This document shows positions 43,209 through 51,328 of a stretch of DNA of 64,000 nucleotides, one piece after another (position 1 is the stretch's first letter; every line of letters starts with the position of its first letter). Both the position numbers and the translations under genes were made by a program. Origin of the DNA: Kribbibacterium absianum (GTDB lineage: Bacteria; Actinomycetota; Coriobacteriia; Coriobacteriales; Atopobiaceae); the NCBI RefSeq assembly GCF_030067705.1, contig NZ_JASJEX010000001.1, forward strand, positions 62,001 through 126,000, written 5' to 3'. The notes under the pieces were generated by a model that ran no database searches, had not been told where the DNA came from, and worked only from the letters and a program-made list of their open reading frames with translations.

Positions 43209-44335
43209 GCAGGGACCTCCTCAAGGTCGTGGCCGGCCAGTTCGGCAGCGGTGGCGGCGCTCTCGGCGGCGTCCGGGCCGAGCGACCATCTCGCCCACTC
43301 AACGACCGCGGCGGCGGCCTCGGCGGGCAGCGACGCCGCCGCGTCGTCGACGATGGCCGTGGTCATAAGGCCGGTGGCGTCCTCCTCGGTGAGGCCGCGG
43401 CAGGCCAGGTAGAACAGCTGCTCCTCGCTGAGCGAGCCGATCGTGGCGCCATGGTTGCCCGCGACGTCGTCCTCGGAGCAGAGGATCACTGGCAGGGTCT
43501 TGTTGACCACCTGGTCGCCGGCGAGCACGACGGTCTCGGCCTCCGAGCCCTCGGCGCCCTTGCAGCCGTGGGCGAGGTCGATGGTGGCGCGGAGCACCTT
43601 GGAGCCGTCGCCCGTGATCACGCCGGCGGCGACGATGTCGGTGCGCGTCTTGCGGCCCTCGTGGATGGACTGGTAGCTGACGTCCGTGGCCTCGGCCGCG
43701 CGGGTGACGTAGCGGAGGTTGGCATCAAGGGCGGCGTTCCGGCCGAGCAGCTCCACGGCGACGCCCACGGCCGCTTGCTCGCTCCCGAGCACGTACTGGC
43801 GCAGGGTGAGCCGGGCGTCCTCGCCGAGGGCGGCGCCGAGGTCGTCCACGTGGCGCTGCCCGGGGCCCTGGGCGACGAGGAGGTCCACCTCGGCCTCGGC
43901 GCCATCGGCGAGCACAAGGCGCAGGGCCGAGCCGGTGGTGCCGGCGTCCGTCTCGCGGCCGAGCGCGCACACGAGCACCTGCGCGGAGGCGTCCTCCTCG
44001 AGCACGACAGTGGTCTGCGCAACGGTGCCCTGGGCCGCGTCGAGGAACACCAGGACGGGCTCCTCGGCGTAGGACGCGGCGGGGACCGTGACGGTGGCGC
44101 GCTGCGTGGCACAGGCGTCGATCCATCCGGTGGCCTGGGTGCCGGCGCCCATGAGGACGCCCTGCGCCTGCTCGGGCACATCGGTGTTCACGAGGGGCTG
44201 CCAGCCGTCGGCGTCGACCTGGGCGGCCACATCCGCCGGCACGGGCACGCCCACGGCCGTCTCGTTGATCTTGAGCCAGTTCCAGGTCTGGGCAGGGGCA
44301 GCGTTGACGTGCTGCAGCGTTCTCAGGTCGCTCAC
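43205..44335 (-). CDS. sufD: SufD, Fe-S assembly scaffold subunit
   Basis: 376 residues, SufBD beta-helix family (VLRATIDLAHGCKGAEGSEAET core; NHGATIGSLSEEQLFYLACRGL near the end). Works with SufB and SufC in the SufBC2D complex. The GTG start at 44335 overlaps the TAG of the small ORF before it. N-terminal VSDLRT resembles the start of that small ORF (VSDKRT). Confidence 0.9.
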   Translation of the reverse strand: MSDLRTLQHVNAAPAQTWNWLKINETAVGVPVPADVAAQVDADGWQPLVNTDVPEQAQGVLMGAGTQATGWIDACATQRATVTVPAASYAEEPVLVFLDAAQGTVAQTTVVLEEDASAQVLVCALGRETDAGTTGSALRLVLADGAEAEVDLLVAQGPGQRHVDDLGAALGEDARLTLRQYVLGSEQAAVGVAVELLGRNAALDANLRYVTRAAEATDVSYQSIHEGRKTRTDIVAAGVITGDGSKVLRATIDLAHGCKGAEGSEAETVVLAGDQVVNKTLPVILCSEDDVAGNHGATIGSLSEEQLFYLACRGLTEEDATGLMTTAIVDDAAASLPAEAAAAVVEWARWSLGPDAAESAATAAELAGHDLEEVPA

Positions 44336-44478
44336 TAGCCGATCGCCCCTTCCATCTCGAGTGCGGTCATCGTCACTGAGAGATTGTCTCTTTTGGGCGC
44401 CGTGGCGGGCACCTCGGCTGGCGCCGAGCTGGCCGCGACGGCTTCGCTCCGCAGGGCGATCGTTCGCTTATCGCTCAC
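44335..44478 (-). CDS. 47-codon ORF created by a partial tandem duplication at the sufB/sufD junction
   Basis: Begins GTG AGC GAT AAG (overlapping the sufB TAG) and ends LEMEGAIG, TAG, overlapping the sufD GTG. The end repeats the last eight residues of SufB, and the start resembles the SufD N-terminus. A 34-bp direct repeat (44328-44361 and 44471-44504, one mismatch, 143-bp offset) bounds it. TAGTG overlaps at both junctions keep the operon coupled. It may be an expressed microprotein or neutral debris. Confidence 0.45.
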   Translation of the reverse strand: MSDKRTIALRSEAVAASSAPAEVPATAPKRDNLSVTMTALEMEGAIG

Positions 44479-45941
44479 TAGCCAATCGCCCCTTCCATCT
44501 CGAGCTTGATCAGGTTGTTCATCTCGACCGCGTACTCCAGCGGCAGCTCCTTGCTGATGGGCTCCGCGAAGCCGTTCACGATCATCGCGCGGGCCTCCTG
44601 CTCGGGGACGCCGCGGCTCATCAGGTAGAGGATCGTGTCGTCGGAGATGCGGCCGATGGTGGCCTCGTGGCCCACCTGCGCGGTGCGGTTGCGGATGTCC
44701 ATGGCCGGGATGGTGTCCGAGACGCTCCGGTCGTCGAGCATGAGGCTCTGGCAGCTGACGGTGGCACGGGCGCGGTCGGCGCGCGGGGTCACGGTCACGG
44801 AGCTGCGGAACGTGGAGATGCCGCCGCCCTTGGAGATGGACTTGGTGGAGACGCTCGCGCGGGTGTCCGGCGCGGACATGTGCACCTTGCAGCCGGTGTC
44901 GAGGTTCTGCGTGGCGCCGGCGAACGTGATGCCGGTGAACTCGCAGGCCGCGCGCTTGCCCACCAGGAGGCTCGACGGGTAGAGGTAGCTCACGTGGCTG
45001 CCGAACGAGCCGGAGACCCACTCGATGGTGCCGTCCTCCTCCACGCGGGCGCGCTTGGTGTTGAGGTTGTACATGTTCTTGGACCAGTTCTCGATCGTGG
45101 AGTAGCGCAGGCGCGCGCCCTTGCCCACGAAGAGCTCCACGCACCCGGCGTGGAGGTTGGCCACGTTGTACTTGGGTGCCGAACAGCCCTCGATGAAGTG
45201 CAGGTCGGCGCCCGGCTCCACGATGATGAGGGTGTGCTCGAACTGGCCCGCTCCCGCCGCGTTGAGGCGGAAGTAGCTCTGCAGCGGGAACGGCACGGTG
45301 ACGCCGGCCGGCACGTACACAAAGGAGCCGCCGGACCACACCGCGCCATGGAGCGCCGCGAACTTGTGGTCCGTCGGCGGCACGAGCTTCATGAAGTGCT
45401 CGCGGATCAGCTCCTCAAAGGGGCCGTGGAGGGCCTCCTCGATGCCGGAGTAGACCACGCCCAGCTCGGCCACTTCCTCGCGCATGTTGTGGTAGACGAG
45501 TTCGGAGTCGTACTGGGCGCCGACGCCGGCGAGGCTCGTGCGCTCCGCCTCGGGGATGCCGAGGCGCTCGAAGGTGTCCTTGATGTCCTCGGGCACCTCG
45601 TCCCAGGAGTCCACCTGCTCGTGGCCGGAGGTCACGTAGGTGGAGATGTTGGCCATGTCGAGGCCCTCGATGGAGGGGCCCCAGTTGGCGGGCATCGGGG
45701 TGTTCTCGTAGATCTGGAGGGAGCGGAGGCGCAGGTCGAGCATCCACTGGGGCTCATCCTTCTTGCGGCTGATCTCCTCGACGATCTGGGGCGACAGCCC
45801 GTCCTCGAAGCGCTCGTAGCCCTCCTCGGACTTCACGAAGTCATAGAGCGAGCGGTCGACGTCGGCCACGTTCGTGCGAACGCGCTCGCCACCGGAGGCC
45901 TCTGCGGAGGTGAGCTCGCTTTGGTAGGTGGTATCGGACAC
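44478..45941 (-). CDS. sufB: SufB, Fe-S assembly scaffold subunit
   Basis: 487 residues from GTG 45941 (VSDTTYQSEL), chosen because CAGGAG stands five bases upstream; GTG 45956 is a longer alternative. SufB signatures: GVVYSGIEEALHGPFEELIR, GGSFVYVPAGVTVP, HFIEGCSAP, ENWSKNMYNLNTKRA, and RNRTAQVGHEATIGRISDD near the C-terminus. It forms the cluster assembly site with SufC and SufD. It overlaps no upstream coding sequence with this start. Confidence 0.95.
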   Translation of the reverse strand: MSDTTYQSELTSAEASGGERVRTNVADVDRSLYDFVKSEEGYERFEDGLSPQIVEEISRKKDEPQWMLDLRLRSLQIYENTPMPANWGPSIEGLDMANISTYVTSGHEQVDSWDEVPEDIKDTFERLGIPEAERTSLAGVGAQYDSELVYHNMREEVAELGVVYSGIEEALHGPFEELIREHFMKLVPPTDHKFAALHGAVWSGGSFVYVPAGVTVPFPLQSYFRLNAAGAGQFEHTLIIVEPGADLHFIEGCSAPKYNVANLHAGCVELFVGKGARLRYSTIENWSKNMYNLNTKRARVEEDGTIEWVSGSFGSHVSYLYPSSLLVGKRAACEFTGITFAGATQNLDTGCKVHMSAPDTRASVSTKSISKGGGISTFRSSVTVTPRADRARATVSCQSLMLDDRSVSDTIPAMDIRNRTAQVGHEATIGRISDDTILYLMSRGVPEQEARAMIVNGFAEPISKELPLEYAVEMNNLIKLEMEGAIG

Positions 45942-45943
45942 GG

Positions 45944-46747
45944 CTACTCCTGACACGCGTTCTCGGCCATGACCGTGGCGTCGGCGGCTTCCGCGACGGC
46001 CACGGCCTCCTCGAACTGCTCGAAGCCGTTTGCATCGATGTTCGGGATAAGCGCGGCGTCGCCGTTGGCCACGATGCGGCCGTTCACCATCACATGGGTC
46101 TCGTCCACGTCGAGGCGCTCGAGGATGCGCGTGTTGTGCGTGATGACGAGCAGCGCGCCGCCGGTGCGCTCGCGATAGGCGGCGATGCCGCGGGACACGA
46201 CGCCGAGCGCGTCGACGTCGAGGCCGGAGTCGGTCTCGTCGAGGATGGCGAGCTTGGGCTCGAGGAGGAGCAGCTGGAGCATCTCCACCTTCTTCTTCTC
46301 GCCACCGGAGAACCCCACGCCGAGGTCGCGCGTGAGGTAGGCCGGGTCCATCTCCAGCTCCTCGGCGAGCGCGGTCACGTGCTTGCGGAACTGGCGCGCG
46401 GTCATCTTGAGGTCCGGGCGCTTCTGGCAGATGGTGCGCAGGAAGCTGTACAGCGGCACGCCGGGAATCTCCACCGGGGCCTGGAACGAGAGGAACATGC
46501 CGGCGAGCGAGCGCTTGTCGGCCGAGAGGTCCGTGACGTCCTCGCCGGCGAACTCGATGGTGCCGGAGCCCACGGTGTAGACCGGGTCGCCCATCAGCAC
46601 ATGGCCGAGGGTCGACTTGCCGGCGCCGTTCGGGCCCATGAGCACGTGACAGGTCCCCGGGTCGATCGCGAGGTCGATACCGTGCAGGATGGTCTTGTCG
46701 TCCGCGCTTGCCGTGAGGTCGCGGACCGAGAGCAGAGGTTCTGCCAT
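45944..46747 (-). CDS. sufC: SufC, Fe-S assembly ATPase
   Basis: 267 residues, ABC-type ATPase. Walker A GPNGAGKS near residue 36, Q-loop in FLSFQAPVEIPG, signature GFSGGEKKK near 148, Walker B LAILDETDSGLD near 168 and H-loop ITHN near 203, all as in SufC. ATG 46747 follows AAGGA. First gene of the operon sufC-sufB-sufD-sufS-sufU-rrf2. Confidence 0.96.
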   Translation of the reverse strand: MAEPLLSVRDLTASADDKTILHGIDLAIDPGTCHVLMGPNGAGKSTLGHVLMGDPVYTVGSGTIEFAGEDVTDLSADKRSLAGMFLSFQAPVEIPGVPLYSFLRTICQKRPDLKMTARQFRKHVTALAEELEMDPAYLTRDLGVGFSGGEKKKVEMLQLLLLEPKLAILDETDSGLDVDALGVVSRGIAAYRERTGGALLVITHNTRILERLDVDETHVMVNGRIVANGDAALIPNIDANGFEQFEEAVAVAEAADATVMAENACQE

Positions 46748-46790
46748 GGGTGGTTCCTTAGCGTCGATGAGATGTGACCTGAACAAAATA

Positions 46791-46835
46791 CCCCTTACGT
46801 GAGGGGAAATAGCCGAGACACGAATGTCTGGACAA
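46791..46835 (-). promoter_or_regulatory. Promoter and candidate operator of the suf operon
   Basis: TTGTCC (-35, 46835-46830), 17-bp spacer and CTATTT (-10, 46812-46807) on the minus strand. The spacer contains AGACA-CGAA-TGTCT, an inverted repeat fitting an Rrf2-type operator. Just downstream, CCCCTTACGTGAGGGG (46791-46806) can form a stem in the 5' leader. Confidence 0.5.
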
Positions 46836-46849
46836 ATCCCCGATCGGCG

Positions 46850-46879
46850 CTGGCACCGTCCCCCGTTTTCCGCTAGGGT
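46850..46879 (+). promoter_or_regulatory. Possible promoter of the MFS leader transcript
   Basis: CTGGCA (46850-46855) and TAGGGT (46874-46879), 18-bp spacer, about 45 bases before the leader ATG. Back to back with the suf promoter. Confidence 0.35.
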
Positions 46880-46925
46880 GGCACGCAGTCTCTGAAGTCG
46901 GACAGGAGCGTGAGGAGGGCAGACT

Positions 46926-46979
46926 ATGGCAGCCACCGGATTGTTGGTCTTCACCAGCGGGTTCGTGGTCGCGTCATAG
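46926..46979 (+). CDS. Leader peptide upstream of the MFS exporter
   Basis: A 17-residue ORF, MAATGLLVFTSGFVVAS, with an excellent RBS (AGGAGG, 7-base spacing). It stops 52 bases before the MFS start. CTCCTT (46993-46998 region) can pair with AAGGAG, the ribosome-binding site of the MFS gene, so a ribosome stalled on the leader could change access to that site. Short hydrophobic leaders of this kind control antibiotic-efflux genes. Confidence 0.5.
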   Translation: MAATGLLVFTSGFVVAS

Positions 46980-47031
46980 CTCGTTCCCTCCTTTGTCTTG
47001 CTCGTTGCTGATCCGATAAGGAGCCTTTTTC

Positions 47032-48279
47032 ATGGCTTATGCGGTTTCGTCCGCCCTCCCGCGCGGCGGTGAGGCGCGGCTCTTCTTCTCACGGCTGTTC
47101 CAACGTTTGGGCGTGCACTGCAGCTACTTCGTGGGGCTGCTCGGCATTGCCACCTACGAGCTGGGGATGGACGCCTTTGGCATCTCGGCGCTGATGCTGC
47201 TGGGGAACCTGTCCATCGTCGTGGGCAATGCGGTCGCAGGCCCAGTGGTGGACCGCTTCGGCCCCAAGGCCACGCTCGTGCGGTCCCTGCTGGTCATGGT
47301 GGCGGTGTTCCTGGTGAACGCGCTCGTGCTGTCCACGTTCGCCGTGCTGTGCGTGGTGATGGCGGCCTGGTCGCTGCTGACGGGCGTGCTCAACACGGCG
47401 TACAAGACGCTGCCGCCCTACCTGGTGGTTCCGGATCGCTATCAGAGCGCGAACGGCCTCTTGGCATTGGCGGACAACATCGCGCTGGTGGCAGGCCCGC
47501 TTCTCGGCGGCGCGGTGACGTTGGTGTTCCCGGTGCGCGCCGTGTTCTTTGTGGCCACGGCGTTCACGCTGGTGGCGTGGGGCGTCGTGCTGAGGATGAC
47601 GTTGAGCGCGGCGGGGACGGACGTGGGGCCTGGCAAGGCCGACGCGTCCGAGCGGCACGGCCTCGGCTACGTGCTCGAGGGGTTCTCGGTGACGTTCCGC
47701 ACGCCCGCGCTGCTCGTGATGTTCTGCATGTGCTTCTTCGGCTTCTTCTGCTACGGCGCGTTCGACTCGCTGGAGTCGCTGTTCTACCGCGACGTGCTCA
47801 ACGTGTCCGTGGACTGGCTCGGGTGGCTGGTCGCGGCGCTTGGCGTGGGGTCCGTGGTGGGGTCCGTCGGCATGATGGCCGCGAAAGGGCGCGCGCAGAG
47901 GCTGGTCAGCCTGCACGGCGCGGCGCTGATGCTGCTCGTGACGGGGCTGGGATCGTGGCTCTACGTGGGCACGTCCAACGTGTGGTGCGCCGCGGCCGGC
48001 CAGGTGGTGACGGGCTTCGGGTTCGCGTTCCTCGACCCCACCATCACGATGCTCGCGCAGGAGCGCACGGACCTCTCGGTGACCGGTCGCGTGATCTCCA
48101 CGATCAGCATCGGCGGTCAGTGCGCGGGGATCCTGCCTCTGTTCGTGGCGCCGTTCTTGGCGGAGGCCTTTGGCGTGCAGCCGGTGCTCGTGGGCGCGTC
48201 CATCATCAGCACGCTGGTGGGCCTCGGCTTCCTCGTGTGCCTGCCCCGCGGCTTTGGTCACGAGAAGGTCAGCGAATAA
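47032..48279 (+). CDS. MFS exporter (MFS_3/Mef-like)
   Basis: 415 residues, 12 predicted helices. The N-terminal half has the motif-A-like GPVVDRFGPKATLVRS loop; the overall pattern (ARLFFSRLFQRLGVHCSYFV, SANGLLALADNIALVAGPLLGG) resembles EntS/macrolide-efflux type carriers, which suggests drug or siderophore export. AAGGAG precedes the ATG. A leader peptide and hairpin upstream imply post-transcriptional induction. An R1 repeat lies seven bases after the stop. Confidence 0.8.
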   Translation: MAYAVSSALPRGGEARLFFSRLFQRLGVHCSYFVGLLGIATYELGMDAFGISALMLLGNLSIVVGNAVAGPVVDRFGPKATLVRSLLVMVAVFLVNALVLSTFAVLCVVMAAWSLLTGVLNTAYKTLPPYLVVPDRYQSANGLLALADNIALVAGPLLGGAVTLVFPVRAVFFVATAFTLVAWGVVLRMTLSAAGTDVGPGKADASERHGLGYVLEGFSVTFRTPALLVMFCMCFFGFFCYGAFDSLESLFYRDVLNVSVDWLGWLVAALGVGSVVGSVGMMAAKGRAQRLVSLHGAALMLLVTGLGSWLYVGTSNVWCAAAGQVVTGFGFAFLDPTITMLAQERTDLSVTGRVISTISIGGQCAGILPLFVAPFLAEAFGVQPVLVGASIISTLVGLGFLVCLPRGFGHEKVSE

Positions 48280-48285
48280 GCGGCG

Positions 48286-48350
48286 TGGACGCTTGAGAGA
48301 GAGCCGGTTGTCCACGGTTGGACATTTAGCTCTCTCTCAAGCATCCGTCC
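48286..48350. repeat. R1 repeat: hairpin pair
   Basis: Left arm GGACGCTTGAGAGAGAGC (48287-48304) and right arm GCTCTCTCTCAAGCATCC (48329-48346) pair at 17 of 18 positions. The two TGGAC starts (48286, 48319) are 33 bp apart. Confidence 0.88.
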
Positions 48351-48355
48351 CGCCA

Positions 48356-48395
48356 TTGTGCGATGCGAATTAGCGTATGATAAAAACGACGCTAA
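48356..48395 (+). promoter_or_regulatory. hipBA promoter with operator
   Basis: TTGTGC (48356-48361), 17-bp spacer, GATAAA (48379-48384). The inverted repeat TTAGCGT (48370-48376) / ACGCTAA (48389-48395) straddles the -10, the expected place for HipB autorepression. Confidence 0.6.
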
Positions 48396-48429
48396 ATGAA
48401 GTAGCCAGTCAGAAAGCAGACGCGAAGCT

Positions 48430-48729
48430 ATGTCCAAGCGCCTTTCCTTCAGAGTCCAGCGTACGGCTCAAGAGCTGGGGACGAGCATCGCTACATGGCG
48501 CAAGCTGCTCGGCATCCAGTCTGGCGAGCTCGCGGAGCGCGCGGGCGTGAGCCGCTCGACGATTTCTCGTCTGGAGCACGGCGACCCGTCAGTGTCGCTC
48601 GGCACGTTCCTCTCGGTGTGCGACGTACTGGACTCGCTGGAAGCGGTTGAGCAGGCCCTCGATCCTATGGAGACCACGCTCGGGCGCGTGCGGGCCGAGC
48701 AGGAGCTGCCGCAGCGAGTGAGGAGGTGA
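48430..48729 (+). CDS. hipB: HipB-like antitoxin (XRE family)
   Basis: 99 residues with an HTH_3 domain (IATWRKLLGIQSGELAERAG, VSRSTISRLEHGD). It sits three bases before the hipA-like toxin gene and should neutralise it and repress the operon. Typical antitoxin-first order. Confidence 0.85.
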   Translation: MSKRLSFRVQRTAQELGTSIATWRKLLGIQSGELAERAGVSRSTISRLEHGDPSVSLGTFLSVCDVLDSLEAVEQALDPMETTLGRVRAEQELPQRVRR

Positions 48730-48732
48730 GCG

Positions 48733-49968
48733 ATGGTTCCAACGCTGACCATTTGGCTTGATGGCACCGAGGCGCCTCGGCGTGTGGGGCTGTTACGCTC
48801 CTCGGTCCGTCGTGGCGAGCTGACCACGACGTTTTCCTATGACGAGTCGTTCCTGGCATGGCCCGGTGCGTTCGCCATCTCGCCGGAACTGTCGCTGCGC
48901 ACAGGGTCCTGGCATGGCTCCGGGCTTCCCGGGGCACTCTCTGATGCTTCTCCCGACCGTTGGGGTCGGTTGCTTATCAAGCGCGACGCTGCGGATTTGG
49001 GCCTGGGCGGTCGCATGCTGGACGACGTGGACTATCTGATGGGAGTGCTGGACGTGAGTCGGCAGGGTGCGCTTCGGCTGGCCTTGCCGGAAGGTCCGGA
49101 CTTTCTTTCGGCTGGCTCCGGCATTCCGCCGATGGTTGAGCTGACCCGACTCGCAGATGCTGCTCGGCAGGTTTCGGCTGGCGAAGCGAGCCAGGAAGCG
49201 GTCAAGGAGCTGCTCGACGCGGGCTCTGGTTCTCTCGGAGGGGCGCGCCCCAAGGCGTCTGTGGTGGACAGTGGCCGGCTCTGGTTGGCCAAGTTCCCGC
49301 ACGAGGCCGATGAGTGGGACGTGCTGGCCTGGGAAGCGGCGACTTTGGAGTGCGCTCGCGCTGCTGGTATTGGGGTTCCGGCTTCGCGCACGGTGAGGCT
49401 GGGTGCCGCGCACGGGCTGTTGACCCTGCGTTTTGACCGACGGGATGGTCTTCTTGACGGTCGGCGCGTACCTTATCTGAGCGGGCTGTCCTTGGTGGGC
49501 GGCAAGCCGGGCGACCTTTATGACTATGCAGACGTCGCGGATCGAGTGCGGGCAACCTGCCGAGAGCCGAGCCGGGCTCTGGAGGAACTGTTCCGCCGCG
49601 TGTGCTTCTCGGTGGCGGCGAACAACACGGACGACCACCTGCGGAACCTTGGCTTATTGAGAGGAGCAGGGGGCTGGCGGCTGTCGCCGCTCTTTGATGT
49701 GAACCCGGACCCGTCGCTTGCCACACGACGGGTGACGGGGGTGTTAGGGGAGACCGAAGCCATGGCATGCGCTCGGGCCCTGCCGGAGTTCGCGGAATAC
49801 GTCGGGGTGCTCGGGGAACGCGCGGCGGCCATTGCGCAGCAGACCGGTCGCGCGGTCGCCGGGCTGGTTGGGCAGGCCCGACAGCTGGGCGTCCCGCAAA
49901 GCGAGCAGGGCCGTTTCGCTTCTGCGCTGGCTAAAACAAGCGGCGCGGTGTCGGAGGCGTTCGAGTGA
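48733..49968 (+). CDS. hipA: HipA-like serine/threonine kinase toxin
   Basis: 411 residues. N-terminal HipA_N (SGLPGALSDASPDRWGRLL), ATP-binding GSLGGARPKASV near residue 160, catalytic Asp in NNTDDHLRNLG near 298 and metal Asp in LFDVNPDP near 322. HipA of E. coli phosphorylates glutamyl-tRNA synthetase to slow growth; the target here is unknown. All catalytic motifs look intact. Slightly lower GC than its neighbours, consistent with horizontal gain. Confidence 0.9.
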   Translation: MVPTLTIWLDGTEAPRRVGLLRSSVRRGELTTTFSYDESFLAWPGAFAISPELSLRTGSWHGSGLPGALSDASPDRWGRLLIKRDAADLGLGGRMLDDVDYLMGVLDVSRQGALRLALPEGPDFLSAGSGIPPMVELTRLADAARQVSAGEASQEAVKELLDAGSGSLGGARPKASVVDSGRLWLAKFPHEADEWDVLAWEAATLECARAAGIGVPASRTVRLGAAHGLLTLRFDRRDGLLDGRRVPYLSGLSLVGGKPGDLYDYADVADRVRATCREPSRALEELFRRVCFSVAANNTDDHLRNLGLLRGAGGWRLSPLFDVNPDPSLATRRVTGVLGETEAMACARALPEFAEYVGVLGERAAAIAQQTGRAVAGLVGQARQLGVPQSEQGRFASALAKTSGAVSEAFE

Positions 49969-49994
49969 GACAAAACCCGTCGGGTTTCGTCGCA

Positions 49995-50357
49995 TCATCG
50001 GTACGCCACCGCCACGCGGTCGCGGTGCTCGTGCAGGGACCAGTACTGCTCGGCGATGGCGTCCGGCTTGTAGCGCTCGTTCTCCGGGTCCACCACGCCC
50101 GAGACCAGCACCGTGCCCACAAAGATGCCGCGCTGCGCGAGCCGGTCGTGCAAACATTCCGCCGCGCCTCGCAGTGCCGCCTTGTCCAGACAGAGGGCCG
50201 TCAACGGCTCAATGGCCTGCCAGTTCTCGGCGAACCCGCCGCCCGTGTAGATCACGCAGCCGTGCTTGGCGGCAAACTCGTCCGTCGCCACGGCCAGCGT
50301 CGCCTCGACAGCGCTCGCGACGTCCACCTGGAAGTGCCGGAGGAGATACGGATGCCC
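49995..50357 (-). pseudogene. C-terminal remnant of a short-chain dehydrogenase
   Basis: About 120 residues matching the C-terminal half of SDR-family oxidoreductases (VIYTGGGFAENW, LTALCLDKAALRGAAECLHD with the Tyr-Lys neighbourhood missing, and a VVDPENERYKPDAIAEQYW tail). Coding continuity extends upstream as GHPYLLRHFQVDVAS until it meets the hairpin at 50360. The Rossmann N-terminus (GxxxGxG) is absent, so it is a 5'-deleted fragment. Confidence 0.6.
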
Positions 50358-50359
50358 GA

Positions 50360-50386
50360 GGCCGCCCCTGGGAGGCAGGGGCGGCC
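50360..50386 (-). terminator. Hairpin ending the PTS remnant
   Basis: GGCCGCCCCTG / CAGGGGCGGCC, 11-bp stem, 5-nt loop, 23 bases after the PTS stop codon. No T run. It marks the junction where the SDR fragment begins. Confidence 0.6.
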
Positions 50387-50408
50387 TGGCCGGGAAGGAA
50401 GCGGGGAA

Positions 50409-51011
50409 CTAGAGGGCCATCAGCAAGTCGCCGTGGCTCATGGAGCCGAGTTGCTTCACGGCGTCCGGGTAGTCCGCGTAGTTGGTGACGACCACCGGCG
50501 TTGCGAGCGGCAGGTTCTGGAAGCGGATGTAGTCCATGTCGAATTCCATCAGCAGCTGGCCTGCGGTGATGCGCTCGCCGGCCTGAACGTGCGGGGTGAA
50601 GCCCTTGCCGCCGAGGTTGACGGTGTCCATGCCCACGTGGATCATGAGCTCGGCGCCGTTGTCGGCCTTGATGCCCATCGCGTGCAGGGTGTCGAAGAGC
50701 ATCGTGAGCTCACCGTCGCAGGGGGCATAGAGCTTGCCGTCCGTGGGCTCGATCATGACGCCGTCGTCGAGCATGCCGCTGGAGAAGACGTCGTCGGGGC
50801 ACTCGGAGAGCGGCTTGACCTCGCCGGTGATGGGGGCGATCAGCTGGGCGCTGGCGGTCTGGGAGGCGGGCTCAGCGGCGGCCCTCTCGGCGGAGGCTTC
50901 CGCGACCCTCTCGACCTGCTCGTTCTTAGCGACGCGCGGATAGACCACGAAGGCGGAGGCGAAGCCCACGACAATGGCGGTAGCGGCGCTCAGGAGGGCG
51001 GGCAGGCAGTT
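50409..51011 (-). pseudogene. PTS EIIA(Glc)-type domain, 5'-truncated remnant
   Basis: About 200 codons: one membrane helix (LPALLSAATAIVVGFASAFVV), a linker, then a full EIIA-Glc domain with both active histidines (TLHAMG and LMIHVGMDTVNL) and TPVVVTNYADYP. The helix looks like the last TM of an EIIC domain, so this is the 3' end of a glucose/beta-glucoside EIICBA-type gene. The frame continues open to 51281 but with no acceptable start or RBS. It may still make a protein if translation starts nearby. Confidence 0.6.
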
Positions 51012-51177
51012 TCGATTCTCCCCAGGAACCTCACTGGTTGTCCGTGTGATGGACGATCCCGGTGGCTGCGCAGCTCTTGGGGTTCGTTGTGGCTTTGAGT
51101 ATGGGGGCGGCGCCGCGCCTTGCGAAGGACTGAAAAGGACACACTCGCGTTGACCAGCGGTAAATGCTTCTGGCCTG

Positions 51178-51209
51178 TGGACGCTTGGGAGAGAGCCGTT
51201 TGTCCACGC
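51178..51209. repeat. R1 repeat: single unit
   Basis: One left-pointing unit of the GGGAGAGAGCC variant. Its TTGTCC end forms the -35 box of the promoter at 51200. Confidence 0.85.
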
Positions 51210-51303
51210 CCAGCGCCGGTGATATGACACTGATGTGTGAAACGGTTGTCTCCCGTAAACCGTGTCCTCGGAGGGGTACATGTCCCCTAGAACGGTTTCA
51301 CAC
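51200..51303 (+). promoter_or_regulatory. Promoter and structured leader of the small charged protein
   Basis: TTGTCC (51200-51205), 17-bp spacer, TATGAC (51223-51228). Transcription would begin close to GTGTGAAAC (51235-51243), which pairs with GTTTCACAC (51295-51303); inside lies AGGGG-TACATGT-CCCCT. The 5' leader is therefore two nested hairpins ending 25 bases before the start codon. Confidence 0.55.
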
Positions 51304-51328
51304 GTATCGATTTAAGGGAGTGTGCGTC

